From positions 1 to 5,476 of the forward strand of contig CAJVXG010000107.1 in NCBI GenBank assembly GCA_913009215.1: 5,476 bases of DNA. The letters run 5' to 3'. Within the stretch, counting starts at the first letter, position 1. Each line of letters starts with the position of its first letter. This DNA comes from an uncultured Gammaproteobacteria bacterium. GTDB taxonomy: Bacteria > Pseudomonadota > Gammaproteobacteria > Acidiferrobacterales > CAJVXG01. This document shows, in pieces, positions 1 to 5,476 of the stretch. A model generated the notes under the pieces. It had not been told where the DNA came from and searched no databases. It saw only the letters and a list, made by a program, of their open reading frames with translations. The position numbers and the translations under genes were made by a program.

Positions 1-35
1 GAGCTGCTGTAGCTAGAACTGCTGGACGAGCTACT
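1..35 (-). other. Serine-rich linker in the kinase
   Basis: Codons 501-511 read almost entirely serine, interrupted only by Tyr508, and continue past the window edge. The serines use AGT, AGC, TCG, TCC and TCT, so the tract looks maintained as protein sequence, not as a simple DNA repeat. By analogy with other multidomain proteins it is probably a flexible spacer leading to a further extracytoplasmic domain; that domain is not visible. Confidence 0.7.
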
Positions 36-1535
36 TCTGATCCTGGCGATAGCCTTTTTAATATCTTTGATACTGCTGGAGCCATCGGGCAGGTATTTTG
101 AGGCTGCACGTACATAAGCTTTGGCTGCATTAACGCTTTTGTTATTAACGGCCTTGCGTGCCTTGTTGATGTAATAATCACCGATCTTCTTCCTGGCACC
201 TGCAATGTCGATATTATCGGGATCAATACCGGATGCCTTGCGGATATAACCGACGGCTCTTGTGGGAAGGTTTTTCTCCAGCGCCTTACCGGATTTTGTA
301 ATGTAGTAGGCAATAATTTTCTTGATGCCATCTTTGGCGCTGGTATTGTCTGGCTCAAATGCCAGGATCTGGCGATAACGCTGTAACGCATTTTTGCCTG
401 ATGGGCTGGTGATGCGCCCGGCATTGAAATCCTTGTTTGCCTTTTTTAACATGCTCGTAATGCGCGGGTCTCCACTTCCTCCAAATAAAAACCACCCGCC
501 GACGGCAAGGCCGATGACCAGCGCCAACCCGGCAATACCGATAATGGCGAATTTGGCGCCACTACCTGATTTGTTGGCAGGACGTTTTACCTTCCGAGTC
601 ACATCATCTGACAGCGCAGGTTTGTTATCGACCAGCCGGTCCAGCACTTCTTTGACGCTTTGTGGACGGTCCTTGGCATACACGGCCAGCATCCAGTCAA
701 TAACTTGCAAAAAAGGCTTGCTGTATTTTCCCTTGCCGACCTCGACAGCCGCCTTCATCGGGTCCGGACTACCGGACTGAATGGCATCGATACGGGCAAT
801 GGATTCGGAAGGCTTTACCGTGCTCTTGCCGGTGTTGGTAATGCAGCGATACATGGTGGCGCCAATGGCATACAGATCAGTCCATGGGCCCTGTTTACTG
901 TGCGGGCTGTATTGCTCAAATGGCGCATAACCCGGCGAAATAATACCGGTAATGGTCTTGGAGTGTTCGCCGAGGGCCTGCCGGGCGGAACCAAAATCAA
1001 TCAGCACCGGGGAACCGTTCTTGCGCAAGTAAATATTACCCGGCTTGATGTCGCGATGCAGAAAATCTTTTGCATGGACGGCACGCAAACTGTCCAGGAT
1101 CGGGATAATAATGGCCCTGACCTGTTCTTCAGTAAGTGGTTTCTTTTTCTTGATCAGAAAATTGCTCAGCGAGTCGCCATCTTCATAGTCCATCACCAGA
1201 TAGGCCGTGTTGTTCGCCTCCATGTGGCGTCGAACACGAACAATATTAGGCTCATTAAAGCGTGCCAGGGTGCGGGCCTCATCAAGGAAATTACTCAGGC
1301 CGTATTGGTACTCCTTGTCAGAGGCCTCTGACTTCGCAGTAACGTCGAGTTTGTTTTGATCCCGGTATACAAACTCCACCGGCATAAATTCCTTAACGGC
1401 AACATGACAATGCAAGACATGGTCCCAGGCCTTGTAGGTAATACCAAAACCACCGATGCCGAGTATCGATTTGATCTCGAAATCTCCAACGCGGGTACCA
1501 ATGGCTAATGCCTGGTTGTATGCTTTATTTGCCAT
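1..1535 (-). CDS. Transmembrane Hanks-type Ser/Thr protein kinase, C-terminus cut by window edge
   Basis: Membrane-anchored kinase expected to phosphorylate Ser/Thr residues of cytoplasmic partners, most likely proteins of its own operon. I translated the frame by hand from the ATG at 1535-1533: it stays open for 511 codons and leaves the window without a stop. Visible kinase landmarks are the glycine loop GIGGFGITY (26-34), VAVK with ATP-binding Lys48, HRDIKPGN (160-167) with catalytic Asp162, DFG (180-182), activation-loop Thr194 and Thr196 before SPGYAPFEQ (200-208), and Asp220 of WTDLYAIG. All key catalytic residues are present. A basic stretch (314-328) precedes one membrane helix (about 329-351), which puts the kinase in the cytoplasm and the rest outside it. 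The outer part has three 44-residue TPR-like repeats and a serine-rich tract. The start lies 2 nt after the phosphatase stop with no clear Shine-Dalgarno site, suggesting translational coupling. Another domain may follow beyond the window. Confidence 0.95.
   Translation of the reverse strand, partial: MANKAYNQALAIGTRVGDFEIKSILGIGGFGITYKAWDHVLHCHVAVKEFMPVEFVYRDQNKLDVTAKSEASDKEYQYGLSNFLDEARTLARFNEPNIVRVRRHMEANNTAYLVMDYEDGDSLSNFLIKKKKPLTEEQVRAIIIPILDSLRAVHAKDFLHRDIKPGNIYLRKNGSPVLIDFGSARQALGEHSKTITGIISPGYAPFEQYSPHSKQGPWTDLYAIGATMYRCITNTGKSTVKPSESIARIDAIQSGSPDPMKAAVEVGKGKYSKPFLQVIDWMLAVYAKDRPQSVKEVLDRLVDNKPALSDDVTRKVKRPANKSGSGAKFAIIGIAGLALVIGLAVGGWFLFGGSGDPRITSMLKKANKDFNAGRITSPSGKNALQRYRQILAFEPDNTSAKDGIKKIIAYYITKSGKALEKNLPTRAVGYIRKASGIDPDNIDIAGARKKIGDYYINKARKAVNNKSVNAAKAYVRAASKYLPDGSSSIKDIKKAIARIRSSSSSSSSYSS
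60..389 (-). repeat. Three 44-residue TPR-like repeats in the kinase outer domain
   Basis: Kinase residues about 383-492 repeat with a 44-residue period. The turn EPDN (394-397) recurs as DPDN (438-441) and, more loosely, as LPDG (482-485). YYI at 410-412 recurs at 454-456. An aromatic or basic helix precedes each turn: YRQIL (387-391), YIRKA (430-434) and YVRAA (474-478). The Pro-Asp-Asn turn closing a helix pair is TPR-like, but the spacing is longer than the usual 34 residues. The third copy is degenerate and runs into the serine tract. The repeats are seen in the protein; the DNA has diverged. Confidence 0.7.
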
Positions 1536-1537
1536 GA

Positions 1538-2539
1538 TTAACTACCGGGGATGCTTTTTAGTTTTAGTTTATCGTCTTTTTCATTATTCTTTGGTATCGG
1601 CGTTTCAGCATTACTTTCCGATTGCTTGTGCGGCGCCGGTTGCTGAAAATAGTATAAGGCAAAAATGGCCAGAATAATGAACAGGATAATGGTCATTATA
1701 AGCGTTTTCCTGGACTTTTTTGCTGTTGGAACCGTTTTTTCGTCATTTTGCGACTTATTTCCGCCAACAATATCAACCACCACGACCATGGTATTGTCCT
1801 GATTGGGTTTATCGGCCTTTTCTACGGCGGCGGTCAGCGCCACGGCAAAGTGTTGGGCGCTGCCATCGTTGGCACTGATACGGCTAATGTCCCTGGAGGA
1901 AATGCTGTCCAGGCCATCACTGGAAAAGAGCAGGCGATCGCCTTTTTGCAAGCTAAATTCCTTCTTGGGCAAGTCAATGGCGGCCAGTTCCTCTCCCATG
2001 ACACAGCTGTAAAGCATGTTGCGATTGGGTGCATTGACTGCCTGCGATTTGCTAACCAAACCGGTATCCACATTGCGATCCATAATGGCGCCAAGGCTGT
2101 GGTCAGCATTAAGCTTGATGCAGGAACCATCCCGGATGAGATACAAATGGCTGTCACCAACACTGACCCAATACAGTCGATCCCTGATAAGCAATGCGCC
2201 GACCAGGGTGCTGGCCATGCCTTCGTAATCGCTATTCTCGGAAATCGCCCTGGCCACGGCCTGGTTGGCGCCATGCAATGCATTGTTTAACAATTTCGGG
2301 ATGTTGTTACTGGAAGAATAAGCGCTTTGGATAGTGCGGCTGAAGCAATTGGTGACGGTTTTGCTGGCAACTTCACCGGCGGCCTCACCACCAACACCAT
2401 CCGCCAGCACCACCAGCAGGTGATCCAGTGTATCGAAAGCTTCATTGCTGGCACCGGGGTCTGTGACAATATAACTGTCTTCCTGGTTGCCACGCGAACC
2501 GAGTATGTCTGATGTTCCAATGTCGTAAAATTTATTCAT
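1538..2539 (-). CDS. Membrane-anchored PP2C-family Ser/Thr protein phosphatase
   Basis: Metal-dependent phosphatase (PPM/PP2C family), presumably reversing the action of the adjacent kinase. The 333-residue protein has the family motifs in order: RGNQED (16-21) with Glu20/Asp21, ADGVGG (46-51) with Asp47, GMASTLV (107-113), GDS (128-130) with Asp129, SSDGLD (206-211) with Asp208, and QDNT (247-250) with Asp248. The metal-binding aspartates are therefore intact. A basic stretch (KKSRK, 274-278) is followed by a hydrophobic helix (about 279-298) and a polar tail of about 35 residues, so the catalytic domain should be cytoplasmic and tethered by a C-terminal anchor; many bacterial PP2Cs are soluble. 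Its ATG overlaps the stop of the upstream FHA gene by 4 nt (ATGA), a classic sign of coupled translation, and the kinase starts 2 nt downstream. The linker before the anchor carries DEKTVP (266-271), similar to a motif in the FHA protein encoded just upstream. Confidence 0.96.
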   Translation of the reverse strand: MNKFYDIGTSDILGSRGNQEDSYIVTDPGASNEAFDTLDHLLVVLADGVGGEAAGEVASKTVTNCFSRTIQSAYSSSNNIPKLLNNALHGANQAVARAISENSDYEGMASTLVGALLIRDRLYWVSVGDSHLYLIRDGSCIKLNADHSLGAIMDRNVDTGLVSKSQAVNAPNRNMLYSCVMGEELAAIDLPKKEFSLQKGDRLLFSSDGLDSISSRDISRISANDGSAQHFAVALTAAVEKADKPNQDNTMVVVVDIVGGNKSQNDEKTVPTAKKSRKTLIMTIILFIILAIFALYYFQQPAPHKQSESNAETPIPKNNEKDDKLKLKSIPGS

Positions 2540-3153
2540 AGATGGTCCCAGTCAAATTTATCATCACATAAAGGGATAAATAACAGCCTGGTTTTCCCTA
2601 TCGTAATCTGGTCGTGCGACTGCAGGGGTTTGGGTTCCAGTAATGGTGCGTCGTTGAGATAAGTCAGGTTCGCCGCTTCACCATGCTGGATATAAAACGT
2701 TTTGCCCTTGGGATCATAGGTCAGCCTGGCATGGCCATCGCGGGCAATTTCGTCATCATGGTCAGCACCAAATGTCAGCGAAATAGTTTGGTCGTTGGCA
2801 CGGCCAATGGTATTCGACCCATGGTAGAGTGGTTTGCTGGCGCCTTTCCCGGGACCTTCTATAATAACGAGCCAGCCGACCACTGGCCGGTTGCCGTCGG
2901 TTCGCACTACCTGGGTAGCGTTATCCTTGTTGTCACTGGCCATGGTGGTGCCATCGTGACTGACACTCAGGTCCAGTGTGGCGACGTCCTGATCTTCACT
3001 GGAGCGCCGTACCGGTCGGGTTTTTTCATCACCAATATTGCTGCTGGGTTGGGTATCATCCATCAGGATATTGGCACTGCAATGCGGACAGATACTGTGT
3101 CGATCTGCATCATACTGGTGCAACCCCGCTGAACATCGAACCATTTTAGTCAT
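2536..3153 (-). CDS. FHA-domain protein with N-terminal zinc-binding motif
   Basis: Probable phosphothreonine reader or scaffold of the kinase pathway, cytoplasmic, 205 residues. The N-terminus has Cys7, His12, Cys22 and Cys25 spaced like a small zinc ribbon or knuckle (CSAGLH then CPHC). A polar, Thr-rich linker (about 31-90) includes DEKTRP (42-47) and ATQVVR (79-84), plausible kinase targets. The FHA domain follows (about 93-196), with IGR (116-118) carrying the phosphate-binding Arg118, IARDGHARL (136-144) and NLTYLND (162-168). The usual Ser of the S-R-x-H motif is Ala137, and the two NG pairs of the domain read NL and ND. Arg118, His141 and Asn162 are retained. The ATG lies 1 nt after the stop of the MotA-like gene; AAGG about 10 nt upstream is the best ribosome-binding match in the operon. 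FHA identity is secure; the zinc-binding role is inferred from cysteine spacing. Confidence 0.93.
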   Translation of the reverse strand: MTKMVRCSAGLHQYDADRHSICPHCSANILMDDTQPSSNIGDEKTRPVRRSSEDQDVATLDLSVSHDGTTMASDNKDNATQVVRTDGNRPVVGWLVIIEGPGKGASKPLYHGSNTIGRANDQTISLTFGADHDDEIARDGHARLTYDPKGKTFYIQHGEAANLTYLNDAPLLEPKPLQSHDQITIGKTRLLFIPLCDDKFDWDHL

Positions 3154-3154
3154 A

Positions 3155-3922
3155 TCAGGCCTGCCTTACGTATAAGCGGTTAATCAGGTTGTTCAGACAA
3201 TGCTGGCCTGAGGTATTCAGCGCCTGTTCTTCACGGCCCTGCGTTAAATGCATAAGGTAGACTATAAAGGCGCTTTGTAACAATGCCAGCAACGTCGTAT
3301 TAAACGCAACGGCCAGGCTTTTGGTTAAATTACCCAGCAAGGCCGGATCCTCGGGGTTGGCACTGCCGGCCACCGCAAGCGTGATGGCGATGCCGTAGAC
3401 GGTGCCAATGAAGCCCAGGGTGGGCAGCAACCAGGACACATAACGCAGCATGGAGTATTTGAGATCCAGCTGATGTGAGAATAATTCCAGTTGTGAATTC
3501 ACCATCATGGTGGCTTGCTCTACCGAGCGACTGCTTTGGAACTGCATAACGGCCTGGTGGATCAGGCGCGGCAGAAACGCCGATTCGTCTTTGGCCTCTT
3601 CCTTGACGCTCTTGAAAATAGGCCCCATATCTTTAGGTTGCAGAACCACCAGGTCATCAACGGGTAAATAGCTTCTTTGCAGGTGGCTTATAGATATGCG
3701 GGATTCCTGATAGCGATAATAGAGTTCACCAAGACCGAGGAAGAACATGAGCCACATGATATTTTGTATGGTAACGGGGTAGGGCAAGCCCTTGCTGCCT
3801 TTATCGAGCAGCAGCTGTGCCAGAGAATCAGATAACACAAAATGCATGAGCAGCAGAAATAACATAGCAATGACTATTGCCGTGAGCGCGATATAACCTC
3901 GTTTGGGCCGAATAGGATTCAT
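3155..3922 (-). CDS. MotA/TolQ/ExbB-type proton-channel family membrane protein
   Basis: Inner-membrane protein of the family whose members conduct protons to drive flagellar rotation (MotA), TonB (ExbB) or Tol (TolQ). I place the start at the ATG at 3922-3920, giving 255 residues. The frame is open for a further 119 codons, but that stretch overlaps the conserved upstream FHA gene. Helices fall at about 10-30, 51-69, 159-183 and 203-226, with a cytoplasmic loop of about 90 residues between the second and third, a MotA-like four-helix plan. The family signature is LLPTLGFIGTVYGI (165-178) in helix 3, with Pro167, and the small/polar helix 4 around AVAFNTTLLALLQSA (204-218). The gene sits 10 nt after the first FHA gene and 1 nt before the second. 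No partner with the single helix and Asp of MotB/ExbD/TolR is encoded in the window, so actual proton conduction is unproven and a signalling role coupled to the kinase is possible. Confidence 0.88.
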   Translation of the reverse strand: MNPIRPKRGYIALTAIVIAMLFLLLMHFVLSDSLAQLLLDKGSKGLPYPVTIQNIMWLMFFLGLGELYYRYQESRISISHLQRSYLPVDDLVVLQPKDMGPIFKSVKEEAKDESAFLPRLIHQAVMQFQSSRSVEQATMMVNSQLELFSHQLDLKYSMLRYVSWLLPTLGFIGTVYGIAITLAVAGSANPEDPALLGNLTKSLAVAFNTTLLALLQSAFIVYLMHLTQGREEQALNTSGQHCLNNLINRLYVRQA

Positions 3923-3932
3923 GGTTTTTATT

Positions 3933-4409
3933 CTAATCGATTTTTTCGCCACATTCCGGGCAGGACTGGGCCCGGACCAGGATAACGGTACCGCAGCCGG
4001 GGCATCGTATACGTTGACCGGAGATGGTCTCGTCACTGCGATAAGCAGGACCGCCACCGTTACTGCCACGCTTTCCTCGATGCACTTTTGGAACACCGGC
4101 AATAAAACGGGCATCGCTGTTGCTGTTACCAGCCCCGCCATAAGCTGCGGTCGGAGCCAGCATGGCCAGTAGCTCGGCAATAGAGTATATGCGTTCACCG
4201 AAGGAGAATTCATCATCGTGCAGCACATACCCCTGCTTGAAGGGAAAGCGCTTGCCGTCCTTGATTTGCTCAATACCATTAACCGAACCCAGATCGGAAA
4301 GATGGTAGGTGCTCTCGGTCACGATCAGTTCAGCATGGCGACGACCCACAGAGTCGTCGTCCAGCTTGATGTCTCCATGTCTGCCAATGATATAAGTGCG
4401 ACTTCTCAA
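3933..4409 (-). CDS. Small FHA-domain protein with C-terminal zinc ribbon
   Basis: First gene of the signalling operon; 158 residues, probably cytoplasmic, a likely phosphopeptide reader. The FHA domain begins almost at the N-terminus: YIIGR (6-10) with Arg10, VGRRHAEL (21-28) with His25, DLGSVNG (39-45) with Asn44, and a last strand near 68-75. The conserved Ser before RRH is Gly22, from a GGT codon. A Gly/Ser/Asn-rich linker (about 90-130) leads to a zinc ribbon with Cys136, Cys139, Cys150 and Cys153 (CPGC and CPEC). The start is inferred: an in-frame TGA lies 24 nt upstream of TTG at 4409-4407, and no ATG or GTG falls between it and the IGR strand. No good Shine-Dalgarno site precedes TTG, so expression may be weak. 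The MotA-like gene begins 10 nt downstream. Domain calls are secure; the exact start is less so. Confidence 0.88.
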   Translation of the reverse strand: MRSRTYIIGRHGDIKLDDDSVGRRHAELIVTESTYHLSDLGSVNGIEQIKDGKRFPFKQGYVLHDDEFSFGERIYSIAELLAMLAPTAAYGGAGNSNSDARFIAGVPKVHRGKRGSNGGGPAYRSDETISGQRIRCPGCGTVILVRAQSCPECGEKID

Positions 4410-4444
4410 AACAGTAGTTTCTAACGTTTTTCAAACAAATAAGG

Positions 4445-4472
4445 GCTATACGGGATTTTGTTTTATATGCAA
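4445..4472 (-). promoter_or_regulatory. Alternative promoter candidate closer to the operon start
   Basis: On the minus strand TTGCAT (4472-4467) and TATAGC (4450-4445) lie 16 nt apart and would place the transcript start about 30 nt before the TTG codon. The -10 lacks the important final T, so it is a weaker match there than the upstream candidate. No terminator hairpin is visible between smr and the operon, so read-through from trxB-smr is also possible. Confidence 0.22.
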
Positions 4473-4485
4473 TGATCTCACACCG

Positions 4486-4513
4486 AGTATATATAAGGTA
4501 ACGGGCAGGTCTA
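4486..4513 (-). promoter_or_regulatory. Candidate sigma70-type promoter for the signalling operon
   Basis: Read on the minus strand, TATACT (4491-4486) matches the -10 consensus at five of six positions. TAGACC (4513-4508) is a four-of-six -35 match 16 nt upstream and overlaps the smr stop codon. It would give a 5' leader of about 70 nt before the TTG start. It lies in the only real intergenic gap, where an operon promoter is expected. Motif match only. Confidence 0.35.
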
Positions 4514-5050
4514 ACGCTTAAGCAGGACGTATACCGCACCGGTGCCGCCATCTCGTGGCAATGCCGAGCAAAAAGCCAGGACCTCATCTTTCTGTCTGAG
4601 CCAGGAATTAACTTTTCCCTTTAATACCGGTAGCTTATCAGATGAACTTAAACCTTTTCCATGAATAATCCGGACGCATCGTTGATCCCTTTGGCGGGCA
4701 TTACGAATAAATGCGCTGATTTTCTCTCTTGCTTCAGGCACCTTGTTTCGATGCAGGTCCAGTTCGGCCTCGACCACAAATTTCCCACGTCGCAGTTTGC
4801 GCAAAACGGTACGTTGTAGCCCTGGGCGGGCAAAGAATAACTCCTCACCGGATTCGGTATCGTATTCCGGTTCGTAATCGTCCGATAGCAGGCTATCCAT
4901 GACGGCTTCGTCGTCTTCCTCCCTTTTGTGTGCGATCGGCTTCCGGGATTTTTTATACGGTGAAATCTTGTCCTGTTTTAACGGACGCACCGTAGACATG
5001 AGCTTGCGGAATAGCCCTACACCACCTTTTTGTTTGTCTTCATCTGCCAC
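4511..5050 (-). CDS. Smr-domain protein (SmrA/SmrB-like nuclease)
   Basis: 179 residues ending in an Smr domain (about 94-179), a fold with nuclease activity in characterised members; E. coli SmrB cleaves mRNA at collided ribosomes. Key motifs are LDLH (97-100), HGKG (120-123) and a C-terminal stretch around ALPRDGGTGAVYVLLKR (163-179). The N-terminus (LFRKLM, 13-18; PLKQDKI, 23-29) and LRKLRRGKF (83-91) resemble the N-terminal and pre-domain regions of E. coli SmrA (YdaL) and SmrB. The C-terminal end looks more like SmrA, while the intact DLH is SmrB-like, so I assign no symbol. The start is a GTG at 5050-5048, 13 nt after the trxB stop, without a clear ribosome-binding site. The next in-frame ATG is codon 18 and would remove the conserved LFRKL segment. 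It is probably cotranscribed with trxB. Confidence 0.92.
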   Translation of the reverse strand: MADEDKQKGGVGLFRKLMSTVRPLKQDKISPYKKSRKPIAHKREEDDEAVMDSLLSDDYEPEYDTESGEELFFARPGLQRTVLRKLRRGKFVVEAELDLHRNKVPEAREKISAFIRNARQRDQRCVRIIHGKGLSSSDKLPVLKGKVNSWLRQKDEVLAFCSALPRDGGTGAVYVLLKR

Positions 5051-5063
5051 AAGCGATGCAATA

Positions 5064-5476
5064 TCAGGCCTGGTTCTTCAGGAAGCGTTCGGCATCCAGT
5101 GCCGCCATACATCCTGTGCCTGCCGATGTAACGGCCTGGCGATAGACATGGTCCTGGACATCACCGGCCGCAAAGACGCCCTCGACGCTGGTGGCCGTGG
5201 CGTTGCCATTACGTCCCATTTGTGTGACGAGGTAGCCGTGCTCCATATCCAGTTGATCGACAAAAATATCCGTATTGGGTTTGTGGCCAATGGCTATGAA
5301 GACACCAGTCAGGTCGATATCTTTAGTTGTGCCTTCATTGCTTTTAATACGCATGCCGGTGACACCGCTGTCGTCACCCAGCACTTCATCCAGCGTATGA
5401 TTCCATTCGATAGTGATATTGCCGTTTTTGGATTTTTCCAGGATCTGGTCAATCAGTATGGCCTCGGCCGAGAATT
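5064..5476 (-). CDS. trxB: Thioredoxin reductase, C-terminal part (5' end outside window)
   Basis: NADPH-dependent flavoenzyme that reduces thioredoxin in the cytoplasm. The visible 136 residues are roughly the last two fifths of a protein usually near 320 residues. They include the end of the NADPH-binding domain (FSAEAILIDQ, visible 1-10, and the TLDEVLGDDSGVTGM strand at 27-41) and the returning FAD-binding segment: GVFIAIGHKPNT (57-68), GVFAAGDVQD (99-108) and RQAVTSAGTGCMAALDAERF (112-131). The GD pair in AAGDV contacts FAD in this family. The redox-active CxxC lies upstream of the window edge and cannot be checked. It ends at a TGA 13 nt before the smr start. The frame is continuous with no sign of decay. 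Confidence 0.96.
   Translation of the reverse strand, partial: FSAEAILIDQILEKSKNGNITIEWNHTLDEVLGDDSGVTGMRIKSNEGTTKDIDLTGVFIAIGHKPNTDIFVDQLDMEHGYLVTQMGRNGNATATSVEGVFAAGDVQDHVYRQAVTSAGTGCMAALDAERFLKNQA

Noticed and set aside
1..35. A DNA microsatellite producing the serine tract
   Set aside because: Serine codons are mixed (AGT, AGC, TCG, TCC, TCT), so there is no regular DNA repeat unit likely to slip.
660..1331. A 223-codon plus-strand open frame
   Set aside because: It lies antisense to the catalytic core of the kinase, whose motifs are all intact; its translation shows no recognisable domain.
1748..2290. A 180-codon plus-strand open frame
   Set aside because: It is antisense to the PP2C catalytic domain, has no family motifs, and fits the shadow of a conserved gene.
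3155..3922. A Zorya-like anti-phage system, because of the MotA-like protein
   Set aside because: No MotB-like ZorB, helicase or nuclease partner is present, and the protein lacks the long cytoplasmic tail expected of ZorA.
3923..4279. A 119-codon upstream extension of the MotA-like frame
   Set aside because: It overlaps the conserved FHA/zinc-ribbon gene on the same strand in another frame, and the family-typical N-terminus with helix 1 begins at the ATG at 3922.
1..4409. Assignment to the type VI secretion threonine-phosphorylation pathway
   Set aside because: Kinase, phosphatase and FHA proteins are shared with that pathway, but no secretion-system gene is visible and the channel-family gene is not part of it as I know it.
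3152..5072. An identical 12-mer, atatcaggcctg, at 3152-3163 and 5061-5072
   Set aside because: Both copies cover gene ends coding Gln-Ala-stop with the same codons; two copies that short are most simply chance, with no sign of a recombination or regulatory site.

Overview
The window is a compact piece of a bacterial chromosome with every supported gene on the minus strand, so transcription runs from high to low coordinates. A thioredoxin reductase followed by an Smr-domain protein, both closest by eye to gammaproteobacterial forms, suggests a gammaproteobacterium of moderate GC content. This is an inference from remembered protein similarity; I cannot name a genus.

Right end (4511-5476): the C-terminal 136 residues of thioredoxin reductase (trxB, 5' end outside the window), then 13 nt later a complete 179-residue Smr-domain nuclease-like protein. 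A roughly 100 bp AT-rich gap (4410-4510) follows. It is the only intergenic space of any size and holds two candidate promoters reading left.

Left four fifths (1-4409): a five-gene run with junctions of +10, +1, -4 and +2 nt, in all likelihood one operon for protein Ser/Thr phosphorylation. In transcription order it encodes: a small FHA protein with a C-terminal zinc ribbon; a four-helix MotA/TolQ/ExbB-type membrane protein; a second FHA protein with an N-terminal zinc-binding motif; a PP2C phosphatase with a C-terminal membrane anchor; and a transmembrane Hanks-type Ser/Thr kinase. The kinase reading frame runs open off the left edge and has three 44-residue TPR-like repeats and a serine-rich tract on its extracytoplasmic side.

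The kinase would write, the phosphatase erase and the FHA proteins read phosphothreonine, with kinase and phosphatase tethered to the same membrane as the channel-like protein. What the pathway controls cannot be read here. The most unusual points are the ion-channel-family subunit with no visible MotB/ExbD/TolR partner between two FHA proteins, the loss of the same conserved FHA serine in both readers, and a DEKT-x-P motif shared by one reader and the phosphatase.
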